DNA of 15,323 bases from an uncultured Bacilli bacterium. Its GTDB lineage: Bacteria; Bacillota_I; Bacilli_A; RF39; UBA660. Within the stretch, counting starts at the first letter, position 1; each line of letters opens with the position of its first letter. Position numbers and translations under genes: made by a program. The notes beneath the pieces are model-generated. The model did not search any database. It saw nothing but the letters and a program-made list of their open reading frames with translations, and was not told the origin of the DNA. Shown piece after piece: positions 7,199-13,953 of this stretch. The DNA lies in contig CALVUW010000011.1 in NCBI GenBank assembly GCA_944363695.1, forward strand, positions 1 through 15,323, in the 5' to 3' direction.

Positions 7199-7270
7199 AT
7201 CTAATCAGACCTCAAAGACACTTCTGTACTCTATTACCATAATACTACAAATTGCAACATAATAAAAGGA

Positions 7271-7310
7271 AAAAAACGCACAACTTGTATTAATAGTTTG
7301 TGCGTTTTTC
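7271..7310 (-). terminator. Rho-independent terminator of the murD-eno-desulfoferrodoxin operon
   Basis: The minus-strand RNA forms AAAAACGCACAA paired with TTGTGCGTTTTT (arms 7309-7298 and 7283-7272) around a loop of about 14 bases, followed by a T run. It begins 1 base after the desulfoferrodoxin stop codon. The A and T runs on both sides would also let it work on the other strand, but no plus-strand gene ends here. Confidence 0.9.
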
Positions 7311-7688
7311 CTAAGATAATTCCTTCATCCATAAATGATGTAAATTACAATAAGCATAAACCTTTTTAACGGTCTGATTAGCTGCTACTACAAAAGTAGC
7401 TTTAGGTTCTTGCTCTGGTTGTAAATAATGAATTTGTATGCTATCTTCCATTTCAATAGCAATCCAAGTAATATAATGTTCTTCTGTCATCGGATGTGCT
7501 ACATCGCCCACTTTAACTTCGATATTTTGACCTTCCACTTCACAAACAGGAAGATGTTTTTCACTTGCTGCTTCTGTTACATTTGCAACTTCTTCTTCCA
7601 TTTCTTGCCCGCAGCACATTGTTGGGACTTTTGTCTCATGCATCATTAAAATAACTTTTCCACAAACTTTACAGCGAAATACCTTCAT
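7311..7688 (-). CDS. dfx: Desulfoferrodoxin (2Fe superoxide reductase)
   Basis: The enzyme reduces superoxide to hydrogen peroxide without making oxygen, a defence used by anaerobes, with electrons usually from rubredoxin. All metal ligands are visible in its 125 residues: the N-terminal rubredoxin-like iron site C6, C9, C25, C26 (FRCKVCG and PTMCCGQ), and the catalytic iron site H45 (EKHLP), H65 (DVAHPM), H71 (EEHYITWI), C114 and H117 (YAYCNLHHLW). K44 and E43 beside H45 are the residues that in this family help catalysis. It therefore belongs to the 2Fe class with both centres. The ATG (7688) lies 2 bases after the enolase stop, and its TGAGGA site is inside the end of eno, so it is the last gene of that operon and is followed by a strong terminator. 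No rubredoxin gene is seen nearby. Confidence 0.95.
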   Translation of the reverse strand: MKVFRCKVCGKVILMMHETKVPTMCCGQEMEEEVANVTEAASEKHLPVCEVEGQNIEVKVGDVAHPMTEEHYITWIAIEMEDSIQIHYLQPEQEPKATFVVAANQTVKKVYAYCNLHHLWMKELS

Positions 7689-7690
7689 TT

Positions 7691-8926
7691 TTATTCCTCA
7701 CTTTCTAATTCTTCTTCTATACGCATTAATTGATTATATTTGCAAATTCGATCTGTTCTAGACATAGAACCTGTTTTAATTTGTCCTAAGTCTAAGCCAA
7801 CAGCAAGATCGGCAATTGTTGTATCTTCGGTTTCACCACTGCGATGAGAAATTATAGTCTTATAACCATGTTGCTTTGCAAGTTCAATTGTCTCAAGTGT
7901 TTCCGTAATAGTACCGATTTGATTTACTTTCAATAAAATAGCATTACCAGCATGATAGTCAATACCTTTTTGAAGACACTCTTTATTAGTAACAAACAAA
8001 TCATCGCCGACTAATTGAACTTTATCGCCAAGCAACGCAGTTACTTTTGCAAATCCTTCCCAGTCATTTTCATCAACTGGATCTTCAATAGAAATAATCG
8101 GATATGTATTAACCAACTCTTCATAATAATTGATTAATTCGTCAGTTGCTAATACTTTTCCTTCTCCTGCCAAATGATAAGACCCATCTTGATAAAATTC
8201 ACTAGCTGCTACATCAATCGCATAGCAAACATCCTTACCAGGTATGTATCCTGCTCTTGTTACTGCTTCTGTAATTAATTCAAAACCTTCTTTATTACTT
8301 TTTAAATTAGGAGCAAAGCCTCCTTCATCACCAACAGAAGTAGCATAACCTTTTTCTTTTAGTACCTCTTTTAGCGTATGGAAAACTTCGGCACCAACTC
8401 TTACTCGTTCATGAATTGTATCTCGTTGCGGAATAATCATATATTCTTGAAAATCAAGAGAATTATCAGCATGAGCACCACCATTGATAATATTCATCAT
8501 TGGAACTGGTAGCGTTTTGCCATTTCCCACATAAGCATAAAGTGGTTTCCCTGCATGATTAGCAGCTGCTTTTAAACAAGCCATAGAAATACCTAAAATA
8601 GCATTAGCTCCTAAATTACTCTTAGTCTTAGTACCATCTAAGTCCAACATTTTTTGATCAAGTGCTTTTTGATCCTCTACTTCCATACCAATTAGGTTAT
8701 CTCTTAGAATCGTATTCACATTATGAACTGCTTTTAAAACACCTTTTCCTTGAAAACGATTTTTCTCTTTATCTCTCATCTCTAGAGCTTCACGTTCTCC
8801 AGTAGAAGCACCAGAAGGAACCGCTGCTCTTCCCATTATTCCATTTTCAAGATATACATCTACTTCAACCGTCGGATTTCCTCTTGAATCTAATATTTCT
8901 CTTCCAATAATGTTTTTTATTTTCAT
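7691..8926 (-). CDS. eno: Enolase (phosphopyruvate hydratase)
   Basis: Enolase converts 2-phosphoglycerate to phosphoenolpyruvate in glycolysis, in the cytoplasm, as a Mg-dependent oligomer. The 411-residue sequence is slightly shorter than the usual 425-435 but has every key part: REILDSRGNPTVEV (9-22), the mobile loop SGASTGERE (38-46), HADNSLDFQEYMI (152-163), the general acid E201 in SVGDEGGFAPN, Mg ligands D238, E281 (SIEDPVDE) and D308 (LVGDDLFVTN), the base K333 in LLKVNQIG, the SHRSGETED loop (360-368), and the C-terminal KYNQLMRIEEEL. The ATG (8926) has AGGAG upstream and overlaps the preceding small gene by ATGA. In many Firmicutes eno lies with gap-pgk-tpi-gpm; here it is instead in an operon with murD, an unknown gene and a desulfoferrodoxin. 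Confidence 0.97.
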   Translation of the reverse strand: MKIKNIIGREILDSRGNPTVEVDVYLENGIMGRAAVPSGASTGEREALEMRDKEKNRFQGKGVLKAVHNVNTILRDNLIGMEVEDQKALDQKMLDLDGTKTKSNLGANAILGISMACLKAAANHAGKPLYAYVGNGKTLPVPMMNIINGGAHADNSLDFQEYMIIPQRDTIHERVRVGAEVFHTLKEVLKEKGYATSVGDEGGFAPNLKSNKEGFELITEAVTRAGYIPGKDVCYAIDVAASEFYQDGSYHLAGEGKVLATDELINYYEELVNTYPIISIEDPVDENDWEGFAKVTALLGDKVQLVGDDLFVTNKECLQKGIDYHAGNAILLKVNQIGTITETLETIELAKQHGYKTIISHRSGETEDTTIADLAVGLDLGQIKTGSMSRTDRICKYNQLMRIEEELESEE

Positions 8927-9264
8927 TTGTTTTTCTCCTTTGCTAATTTCTTTGTTTTAAATGTTTCGAATGGCTGATTACCTACAAGCATTCCCTGATC
9001 ATTTATATCCATAATTTGTGAAACAAAATCACTTTTTTGATAAATAACTGATATTTGGCTATCCACTTCCATTCTCAGCACTTCGCAAACCTTATTTAAT
9101 TGTTGCATCATAGAAATACCGTTTTTAAAGTCCTTTTTCTTCTGACCAATTAGAACATAATGAACAGCAGATACACCAAAAGAAGAAGCCTCTTCTAACG
9201 TTTGTTGGTAATTAGCAACAATTCCATTTTTTCCTTGGATAGCTAAAAATAATTGCTTATGCAT
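8923..9264 (-). CDS. Hypothetical protein between murD and eno
   Basis: I do not recognise this 113-residue protein. It has no signal peptide or membrane helix and ends in a lysine-rich tail (KTKKLAKEKNK). The sequence appears to alternate strands and helices: LFLAI (5-9), a helix around 17-29, AVHYVLIG (33-40), a helix around 50-64, ISVIYQ (71-76), a helix around 79-86, and GMLVG (90-94). That would suit a small alpha/beta fold or a partial barrel, but no catalytic motif is visible. It looks like a real gene: the ATG (9264) has AAGGAGC at ideal spacing, it overlaps murD by 8 bases, and its TGA overlaps the eno start. That position hints at a function expressed in step with murD and eno. Function unknown. 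Confidence 0.78.
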   Translation of the reverse strand: MHKQLFLAIQGKNGIVANYQQTLEEASSFGVSAVHYVLIGQKKKDFKNGISMMQQLNKVCEVLRMEVDSQISVIYQKSDFVSQIMDINDQGMLVGNQPFETFKTKKLAKEKNK

Positions 9265-10615
9265 CTTCTTGCTCCTTTAAATTTTGTACAAATTGTTTAA
9301 ACTCATCACCACGATCTTCACATTGCTTATATTGATCCCAAGATGCTGAAGCTGGGCTCAATAGCACAACATCTTTTGGTTGGACAATCGTTTGAATGTA
9401 GGTCATGGCATCCTTTAAATACTCAAAAGTAAAGGTAGGAATATGCATTTCATCGCCATACTGCTGAACACGATCGCGACAAGCTCCAATACCAATAATG
9501 GTACGAACGGGGGAAATGTAGGCATCTAAATCATGAAAATTCTGTCCTCTTTCATATCCTCCTAATAATAGGATAACAGGATCAGAAAAAGAAGATAATG
9601 CTATTTGAGTACATCTAGTATTAGTAGCCTCCGTATCATTGTAATAACGAACTTCATCAATCGTATCCACAAACTCTAAGCGATGTTCTACTCCTTTGAA
9701 AGTAGATAAAACCGCTACAATAGAAGCATTATCGACTCCGACTTCTTTGGCAATCATCATTGCTCCTAAGGCATTTTCGACATTATGATTACCTACTAAC
9801 AAGAATTGATCTCGATCCATGATTTTTTCTCCATAATACCATAAGGCATTATCTAAGTAATAGGCACCATTAATTTCTTGACAAGAAGAAAAATATTTAA
9901 CGTTAGCCTTTAAATCAGCGGCAGCAGCCATTATTTCAGGATCATTAATATTTAAAATAGCAATATCATTTTCATCTTGTTTAGCAAACAATTTAAGCTT
10001 CACTTGTTTATAATAATCATAAGTTTTAAAAAACTCTAAATGCGCTTCACTTAAGTTAGTCATTAACGCAATATGAGGCTTAAACTGAATCATATTCTCT
10101 AATTGTTGAGAAGACACTTCCATAACAATAATATCACCACTTTGTAATTTATCTAAAAAACTACACAATGGATAACCAATATTACCAGCTAAATGCACAC
10201 GTTTTCCACTTTCTTTAATCATCTGATACGTTAGAGTTGTAGTTGTTGTTTTACCATTGGTACCAGTAATTCCGATTAATGTAACATCATTAGGTAATAA
10301 ACGATAAGCCATTTCTGCCTCATTAATTACTTCAATTCCTAGTTCTCTTGCTTTTACTACATATTTATGGTCAATAGCAATACCAGGATTCTTAATCACA
10401 TAATCAAAACTGGTATCTAATAAATCATCTGGATGCTCATCAAATAGTAAGGTTACTCCTAATTCTTCTAATTCTTTTATATGATCAGGATTTTGTTTAT
10501 CTTTTGAACCTCCATCATTTAGGATAACTGTATTATTTCTAGTAGCTAAAACTTTAGCTGCTTCATAACCACTTCTAGCCATTCCTAAAATAAGTATTTT
10601 TTTATTTGTAAACAC
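9257..10615 (-). CDS. murD: UDP-N-acetylmuramoyl-L-alanine--D-glutamate ligase MurD
   Basis: MurD adds D-glutamate to UDP-MurNAc-L-Ala, using ATP, in the cytoplasmic part of peptidoglycan synthesis. The 452 residues match the family length. Seen are the N-terminal Rossmann-like UDP-binding domain with GMARSGYEAA (11-20) and KNPGI (75-79), the ATP loop GITGTNGKTTTTT (115-127), NIGYPL (145-150), the Mg-binding E166 in MEVSSQQLE, AHLEFFKTYDYYKQVK (191-206) with the lysine expected to be carbamylated at about K206, and the C-terminal motifs HRLEFV and NDTEATN. The start is a GTG at 10615 with AAGGAGGG 5-6 bases upstream; no in-frame ATG competes. It is the first gene of the murD-113 aa-eno-dfx operon and is divergent from femX. 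The other mur genes are not here, so murD is detached from the usual dcw cluster. Confidence 0.96.
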   Translation of the reverse strand: MFTNKKILILGMARSGYEAAKVLATRNNTVILNDGGSKDKQNPDHIKELEELGVTLLFDEHPDDLLDTSFDYVIKNPGIAIDHKYVVKARELGIEVINEAEMAYRLLPNDVTLIGITGTNGKTTTTTLTYQMIKESGKRVHLAGNIGYPLCSFLDKLQSGDIIVMEVSSQQLENMIQFKPHIALMTNLSEAHLEFFKTYDYYKQVKLKLFAKQDENDIAILNINDPEIMAAAADLKANVKYFSSCQEINGAYYLDNALWYYGEKIMDRDQFLLVGNHNVENALGAMMIAKEVGVDNASIVAVLSTFKGVEHRLEFVDTIDEVRYYNDTEATNTRCTQIALSSFSDPVILLLGGYERGQNFHDLDAYISPVRTIIGIGACRDRVQQYGDEMHIPTFTFEYLKDAMTYIQTIVQPKDVVLLSPASASWDQYKQCEDRGDEFKQFVQNLKEQEDA

Positions 10616-10634
10616 CTATATCCCTCCTTCTTAT

Positions 10635-10663
10635 ATTATACGAGTAATAAAGTCATCTTTAAA
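10635..10663 (-). promoter_or_regulatory. Promoter of the murD operon
   Basis: Minus strand: TTTAAA (10663-10658, two mismatches to TTGACA), 17 bases, then a perfect TATAAT (10640-10635). The predicted transcription start, near 10628, lies at the edge of the ribosome site AGGAGG (10628-10623), so the leader would be only about a dozen bases long. It lies back to back with the femX promoter. Confidence 0.7.
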
Positions 10664-10673
10664 CCCCTTTTCA

Positions 10674-10702
10674 TTGAAAAAAGCAAAAAAAATTGTTATA
10701 AT
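10674..10702 (+). promoter_or_regulatory. Promoter of femX
   Basis: Plus strand: TTGAAA (10674-10679, one mismatch), 17 bases including an A run, then a perfect TATAAT (10697-10702) preceded by TGT, making an extended -10. Transcription should start near 10709, about 18 bases before the gene. Confidence 0.87.
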
Positions 10703-10726
10703 ATTTTCAATAAGGAGCGATGTAAT

Positions 10727-11968
10727 TTGAAAATTATTACGCTAACAGAACAAGAATTTGATACTTTTGCCTCTCATCATCGATATCGTAATTTTTATCA
10801 AACTTCAGCTTATGGAAAAACAATGGAAAAACAAGGATATCATATTCACTACCTAGGTGTCATCGATGATAGTGGTATTTTAATTGGTGCAACCCTTTTA
10901 TTATACAAAGAGGCTTTTATGAATTATAAGATAGCCTATGCTCCTCGAGGCATGTTATTTGATTATAATAATGCTTTTGTATTAAAAGAATTTATGGATC
11001 GCTTAAAAAAATTATTAAGTAGACAAAATTTTATGTTATTAAAAATCGATCCGTTAATTCCTGTTGCCTTGCATGATAGAACCGGTAAAATTATTAATAC
11101 CAATAAAGATGCTAATATCATATTAGAGAACTTATTAGCAGCGAACTTCCAATATCACGGTCAAACTTTATTTTTCGAGTCCGAAAAAGCACGTTTCGAA
11201 GCTGTTCTAACACTTGAAAAAGATATTAAAGATCTATTTAAATCCTTTGATAAAAAAGTTCGTTACAAAATAAAAAAAGCCATTCGTTCTGGTGTAGAAA
11301 TCATTATGGGGAACGAAGAATCAATTGATATCTTCTATGAATTTGTTAAACGAAAATATAGTCGTCCAGCAAGTTATTATCATGAATTATATAAATTTTT
11401 CGGAAAAGCAGTAAATCTTTATTTCGCTAAATTAAATACAGAAACATTTGTTATTATTAGTAAGCAACTATATGAAAAAGAACTTGAAAAGAATGATATG
11501 CTAGCAAAAAAAATACAGTTAACACCTAACACATCTCGTAGCAAATCAAAATTAATTAACCAAAAAATTCAATCAGATAAACTATTAAACATCTATAAAA
11601 AGAATTTGGTATGGGCTACTAACCTATTAAAAGAATACCCTAAAGGTTTAATCATAGGTGGAGCTATGAATATTTGCTATGATCATGCTGCATTTTTATT
11701 AATTGAAGGCTTTAATCAGCAATTTAAAACTTTACATCCAAACTATCTTATCAAATGGAAAATGATAAACGATTACAAAAACGCGAATTTTAAATATATA
11801 AATTTAAATGCTGTCGGCGGAGAATTTGGCAAAGAAAATAAATACAGTGGATTAAATGAAATGAAATTAGGATTTAATCCTGTGGTAACGGAATACATTG
11901 GCGAATTTGATTTTATTATCAACGCTTTACCTTATAATCTATATCGGAACTTAAATCGAAAAAAATAA
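10727..11968 (+). CDS. FemX/FemA-type peptidoglycan bridge aminoacyltransferase
   Basis: These enzymes move an amino acid (often glycine, alanine or serine) from aminoacyl-tRNA to the lysine side chain of lipid II on the inner face of the membrane, building the cross-bridge of the cell wall. The 413-residue length and layout fit: paired GNAT-like domains with FYQTSAYGKTMEKQGY (23-38), YAPRGMLFDY (71-80) and the FKSFDKKVRYKIKKAIRSGVEI segment (171-192), a charged helical-arm insertion (about 246-305), and the C-terminal YLIKWKMI ... NLNAVGGEFG ... GLNEMKLGFNP ... EYIGEFD region. The amino acid used cannot be read from sequence. The start is TTG at 10727, nine bases after AGGAG (10713-10717); an ATG at 10720 is followed at once by TAA and cannot be used. 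It is the only plus-strand gene, divergent from murD. Confidence 0.92.
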   Translation: MKIITLTEQEFDTFASHHRYRNFYQTSAYGKTMEKQGYHIHYLGVIDDSGILIGATLLLYKEAFMNYKIAYAPRGMLFDYNNAFVLKEFMDRLKKLLSRQNFMLLKIDPLIPVALHDRTGKIINTNKDANIILENLLAANFQYHGQTLFFESEKARFEAVLTLEKDIKDLFKSFDKKVRYKIKKAIRSGVEIIMGNEESIDIFYEFVKRKYSRPASYYHELYKFFGKAVNLYFAKLNTETFVIISKQLYEKELEKNDMLAKKIQLTPNTSRSKSKLINQKIQSDKLLNIYKKNLVWATNLLKEYPKGLIIGGAMNICYDHAAFLLIEGFNQQFKTLHPNYLIKWKMINDYKNANFKYINLNAVGGEFGKENKYSGLNEMKLGFNPVVTEYIGEFDFIINALPYNLYRNLNRKK

Positions 11969-11992
11969 TACCAATACACGGTATTATTTTTT
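11959..11992. terminator. Bidirectional terminator between femX and the small membrane protein gene
   Basis: A perfect inverted repeat, AATAATACC (11964-11972) and GGTATTATT (11980-11988), has a 7-base loop and is flanked by an A run on the left and a T run on the right. It overlaps the femX stop codon (11966-11968) and lies 5 bases past the end of the converging gene at 11997, so it can end both transcripts. Confidence 0.88.
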
Positions 11993-11996
11993 ATGG

Positions 11997-12614
11997 TCAA
12001 TCATCTATTTTTTCTACATCGTTCTCTTGAAAACATATAGCATCTAATAGTAGAGTGGATGCTTTTTTCCAATCTTCTTCTTTCGTTACTAAAGTATTAA
12101 ATTCAACAATAACTAATTTATTATCTAATGTAAAATAACGAATATCGCGATAAGTATTGGTAGTACTATCCACACCCGTTAGTTTAACAAATACTTTACC
12201 ATATTTTTCATAAGTACTCATATCCTCTGTAGTAAATCCCGTTAAAGTACTTTGTAAATTTGTAACATGGGATGGTAAGAGATCATCTGTCATCGCTTCA
12301 TTGGTTGTAGTAACAAAAATGTGCGTCTCATTGGCAGCATCTTGAAATACCAATTCCGGGCGATCATCCGTTGGATAATTAGCATTTAAAGTCGCTTCAT
12401 CCAGTGTAAGAAAAGTTTCTGGAACTTGGAGAAAAAACAATTGATCTACACGATAGACTTTGAATTTAACCACCTCATCGCCCACTTTTAAAGGCTCATT
12501 TTTTTCTATAATTTCCATCTGCTCATCATGCACTAAATTAGCAGCAATATAAGCCCCAACAACAATTAGAATAATTCCTGTTAATACTAAAACAATTTCA
12601 ATTTTTCGATTCAT
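11997..12614 (-). CDS. Membrane-anchored extracytoplasmic protein, possibly PsbP/Mog1-like
   Basis: The 205-residue protein starts with a basic MNRK and one membrane helix (about 5-27), then an acidic linker and an extracellular domain of about 150 residues, probably alpha/beta. The pattern FLQVPETFLTLDEA ... LVFQDAANETHIFVTTT ... SHVTNLQSTLTGF ... FVKLTGV ... IRYFTLDNKLVIVEFNT ... LLLDAICF resembles the PsbP/Mog1-like fold seen in small bacterial surface proteins, but this is a pattern impression. No enzyme motif or lipobox is seen. I chose the ATG at 12614, with AGGTGAT (12625-12619) at good spacing, over a GTG at 12623 that would lie inside that site. It stands alone, with its own promoter touching the tuf terminator, and converges on femX. 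Function unknown. Confidence 0.82.
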   Translation of the reverse strand: MNRKIEIVLVLTGIILIVVGAYIAANLVHDEQMEIIEKNEPLKVGDEVVKFKVYRVDQLFFLQVPETFLTLDEATLNANYPTDDRPELVFQDAANETHIFVTTTNEAMTDDLLPSHVTNLQSTLTGFTTEDMSTYEKYGKVFVKLTGVDSTTNTYRDIRYFTLDNKLVIVEFNTLVTKEEDWKKASTLLLDAICFQENDVEKIDD

Positions 12615-12632
12615 TTGTATCACCTATAGATG

Positions 12633-12641
12633 ATTATAACA
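12633..12641 (-). promoter_or_regulatory. Extended -10 promoter of the small membrane protein gene
   Basis: Minus strand TGTTATAAT (12641-12633): a perfect TATAAT with TGn before it. The usual -35 place falls within the tuf terminator hairpin and reads AAGCCA, which is poor, so the extended -10 would have to carry recognition. The T run of the terminator ends exactly where this element begins. Confidence 0.72.
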
Positions 12642-12670
12642 AAAAAAGAAGCACTTGGCTTCTATTTTTT
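12641..12670 (-). terminator. Rho-independent terminator of tuf
   Basis: Minus-strand RNA: AGAAGC (12663-12658), loop CAAGT, GCTTCT (12652-12647), then a run of seven T, with an A run before the stem. It starts 2 bases after the tuf stop codon (12675-12673). The stem is also a perfect inverted repeat read from the plus strand. Confidence 0.88.
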
Positions 12671-12672
12671 TA

Positions 12673-13863
12673 TTATCCTTCAATTTCTGAAACAACACCA
12701 GCACCAACGGTACGGCCACCTTCACGAATTGAGAATTTTGTACCTTTTTCAATTGCGATTGGGTGAATTAATTCTACTTCCATAGAAACGTTGTCTCCTG
12801 GCATTACCATTTCAACACCTTCAGGTAAAGTAATAACACCAGTTACATCAGTTGTTCTGAAATAGAACTGTGGACGATAATTTGAGAAGAATGGAGTATG
12901 ACGTCCGCCTTCTTCTTTGCTTAGTACGTATACTTCTGCTTTGAACTTATGATGTGGTTTAACACTTCCTGGTTTAGCAAGAACTTGTCCACGTTCAACT
13001 TGTTCACGAGAAATACCACGTAATAATACACCAGCATTATCTCCTGCTTCAGCAAAGTCTAATTGTTTACGGAACATTTCAATTCCTGTAACAACTGTTT
13101 TTTGAGTAGGTTTAATTCCTACAATTTCAACTTCATCGTTAAGTTTTAACATACCACGTTCTACACGTCCAGTTACAACTGTACCACGACCAGTAATAGT
13201 GAATACGTCTTCGATACTCATTAAGAATGGTTTGTCGTTATCACGTTCAGGAGTTGGGATCCATTCATCAACAGCATCCATTAAATCATAGATTGATTGA
13301 ACATACTTAGGATCTCCTTCAAGAGCTTTCAAAGCAGAACCTTTGATGATTGGAGTTTCATCTCCTTCGTAACCATATTCATTTAATAAGTCACGAACTT
13401 CCATTTCAACTAAGTCAATTAACTCTTCGTCATCAACCATATCACATTTGTTTAAGAATACAACCATACGAGGTACTCCAACTTGACGTGATAATAAGAT
13501 GTGTTCACGAGTTTGTGCCATAGCACCATCAGTTGCAGCAATAACTAAGATTGCTCCATCCATTTGAGCAGCACCTGTAATCATGTTCTTTACATAGTCT
13601 GCATGTCCTGGACAGTCAACATGTGCATAATGACGTTTTTCTGTTTGATATTCAACATGTGCAGTATTAATAGTAATACCACGTTCTCTTTCCTCTGGAG
13701 CTTTATCGATATTTGCATAATCAGTAAAATCGGCCCAAGCAGGATTCTTATCATGTAGACATTTAGTAATAGCAGCAGTTAATGTTGTTTTACCATGGTC
13801 TACGTGTCCAATTGTACCAATGTTAACATGTGGTTTTGAACGGTCAAATTTTTGTTTTGCCAT
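12673..13863 (-). CDS. tuf: Translation elongation factor EF-Tu
   Basis: EF-Tu carries aminoacyl-tRNA to the ribosome as a GTP complex. The 396 residues from MAKQKFDRSKPHVN match the family length and hold all GTPase motifs: G1 GHVDHGKT (19-26), G2 RGITI (61-65), G3 DCPGH (83-87), G4 NKCD (138-141) and G5 GSALKAL, followed by the two beta-barrel domains and the normal ending EGGRTVGAGVVSEI. The ATG at 13863 has AGGAGG (13877-13872) 8 bases upstream; the frame is open 20 codons further to an ATG at 13923, but that has no ribosome site and lies across the promoter. A small oddity is TDGAMAQTREH where GPMPQTREH is more usual. It follows fusA after 90 bases, the common str-operon order, but has its own promoter and terminator. 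Confidence 0.98.
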   Translation of the reverse strand: MAKQKFDRSKPHVNIGTIGHVDHGKTTLTAAITKCLHDKNPAWADFTDYANIDKAPEERERGITINTAHVEYQTEKRHYAHVDCPGHADYVKNMITGAAQMDGAILVIAATDGAMAQTREHILLSRQVGVPRMVVFLNKCDMVDDEELIDLVEMEVRDLLNEYGYEGDETPIIKGSALKALEGDPKYVQSIYDLMDAVDEWIPTPERDNDKPFLMSIEDVFTITGRGTVVTGRVERGMLKLNDEVEIVGIKPTQKTVVTGIEMFRKQLDFAEAGDNAGVLLRGISREQVERGQVLAKPGSVKPHHKFKAEVYVLSKEEGGRHTPFFSNYRPQFYFRTTDVTGVITLPEGVEMVMPGDNVSMEVELIHPIAIEKGTKFSIREGGRTVGAGVVSEIEG

Positions 13864-13894
13864 TTTAATTTCCTCCTCTTTAATTACAAAATAT

Positions 13895-13923
13895 ATTTTA
13901 TCTAACAATTGACTTTTTTGCAA
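13895..13923 (-). promoter_or_regulatory. Promoter of tuf
   Basis: Minus strand: TTGCAA (13923-13918), 17 bases, then TAAAAT (13900-13895), each close to consensus, in the 90-base gap after fusA. Transcription should start near 13888, giving a leader of about 25 bases. No terminator follows fusA, so tuf is probably read both from here and from the fusA transcript. A 13928-13903 inverted repeat (AACAGTTG / CAATTGTT, one G-T pair) overlaps the -35 box. Confidence 0.75.
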
Positions 13924-13953
13924 CTGTTTAGAACGTTTTTATCGCAGATTTTC

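Noticed and set aside
7176..7310. A possible promoter (TTGCAA with TAATAG) for the dockerin-cohesin gene pair
   Set aside because: Spacing is about 15 bases and the -10 box is poor; I could not support a definite promoter for this pair.
12615..12623. A GTG start three codons upstream for the small membrane protein
   Set aside because: The GTG lies inside the AGGTGAT ribosome site that serves the ATG at 12614, and nothing like a site precedes it.
13864..13923. A 20-residue N-terminal extension of EF-Tu from an ATG at 13923
   Set aside because: It has no ribosome site, lies across the promoter, and EF-Tu normally begins at MAKxKF, where AGGAGG is in place.
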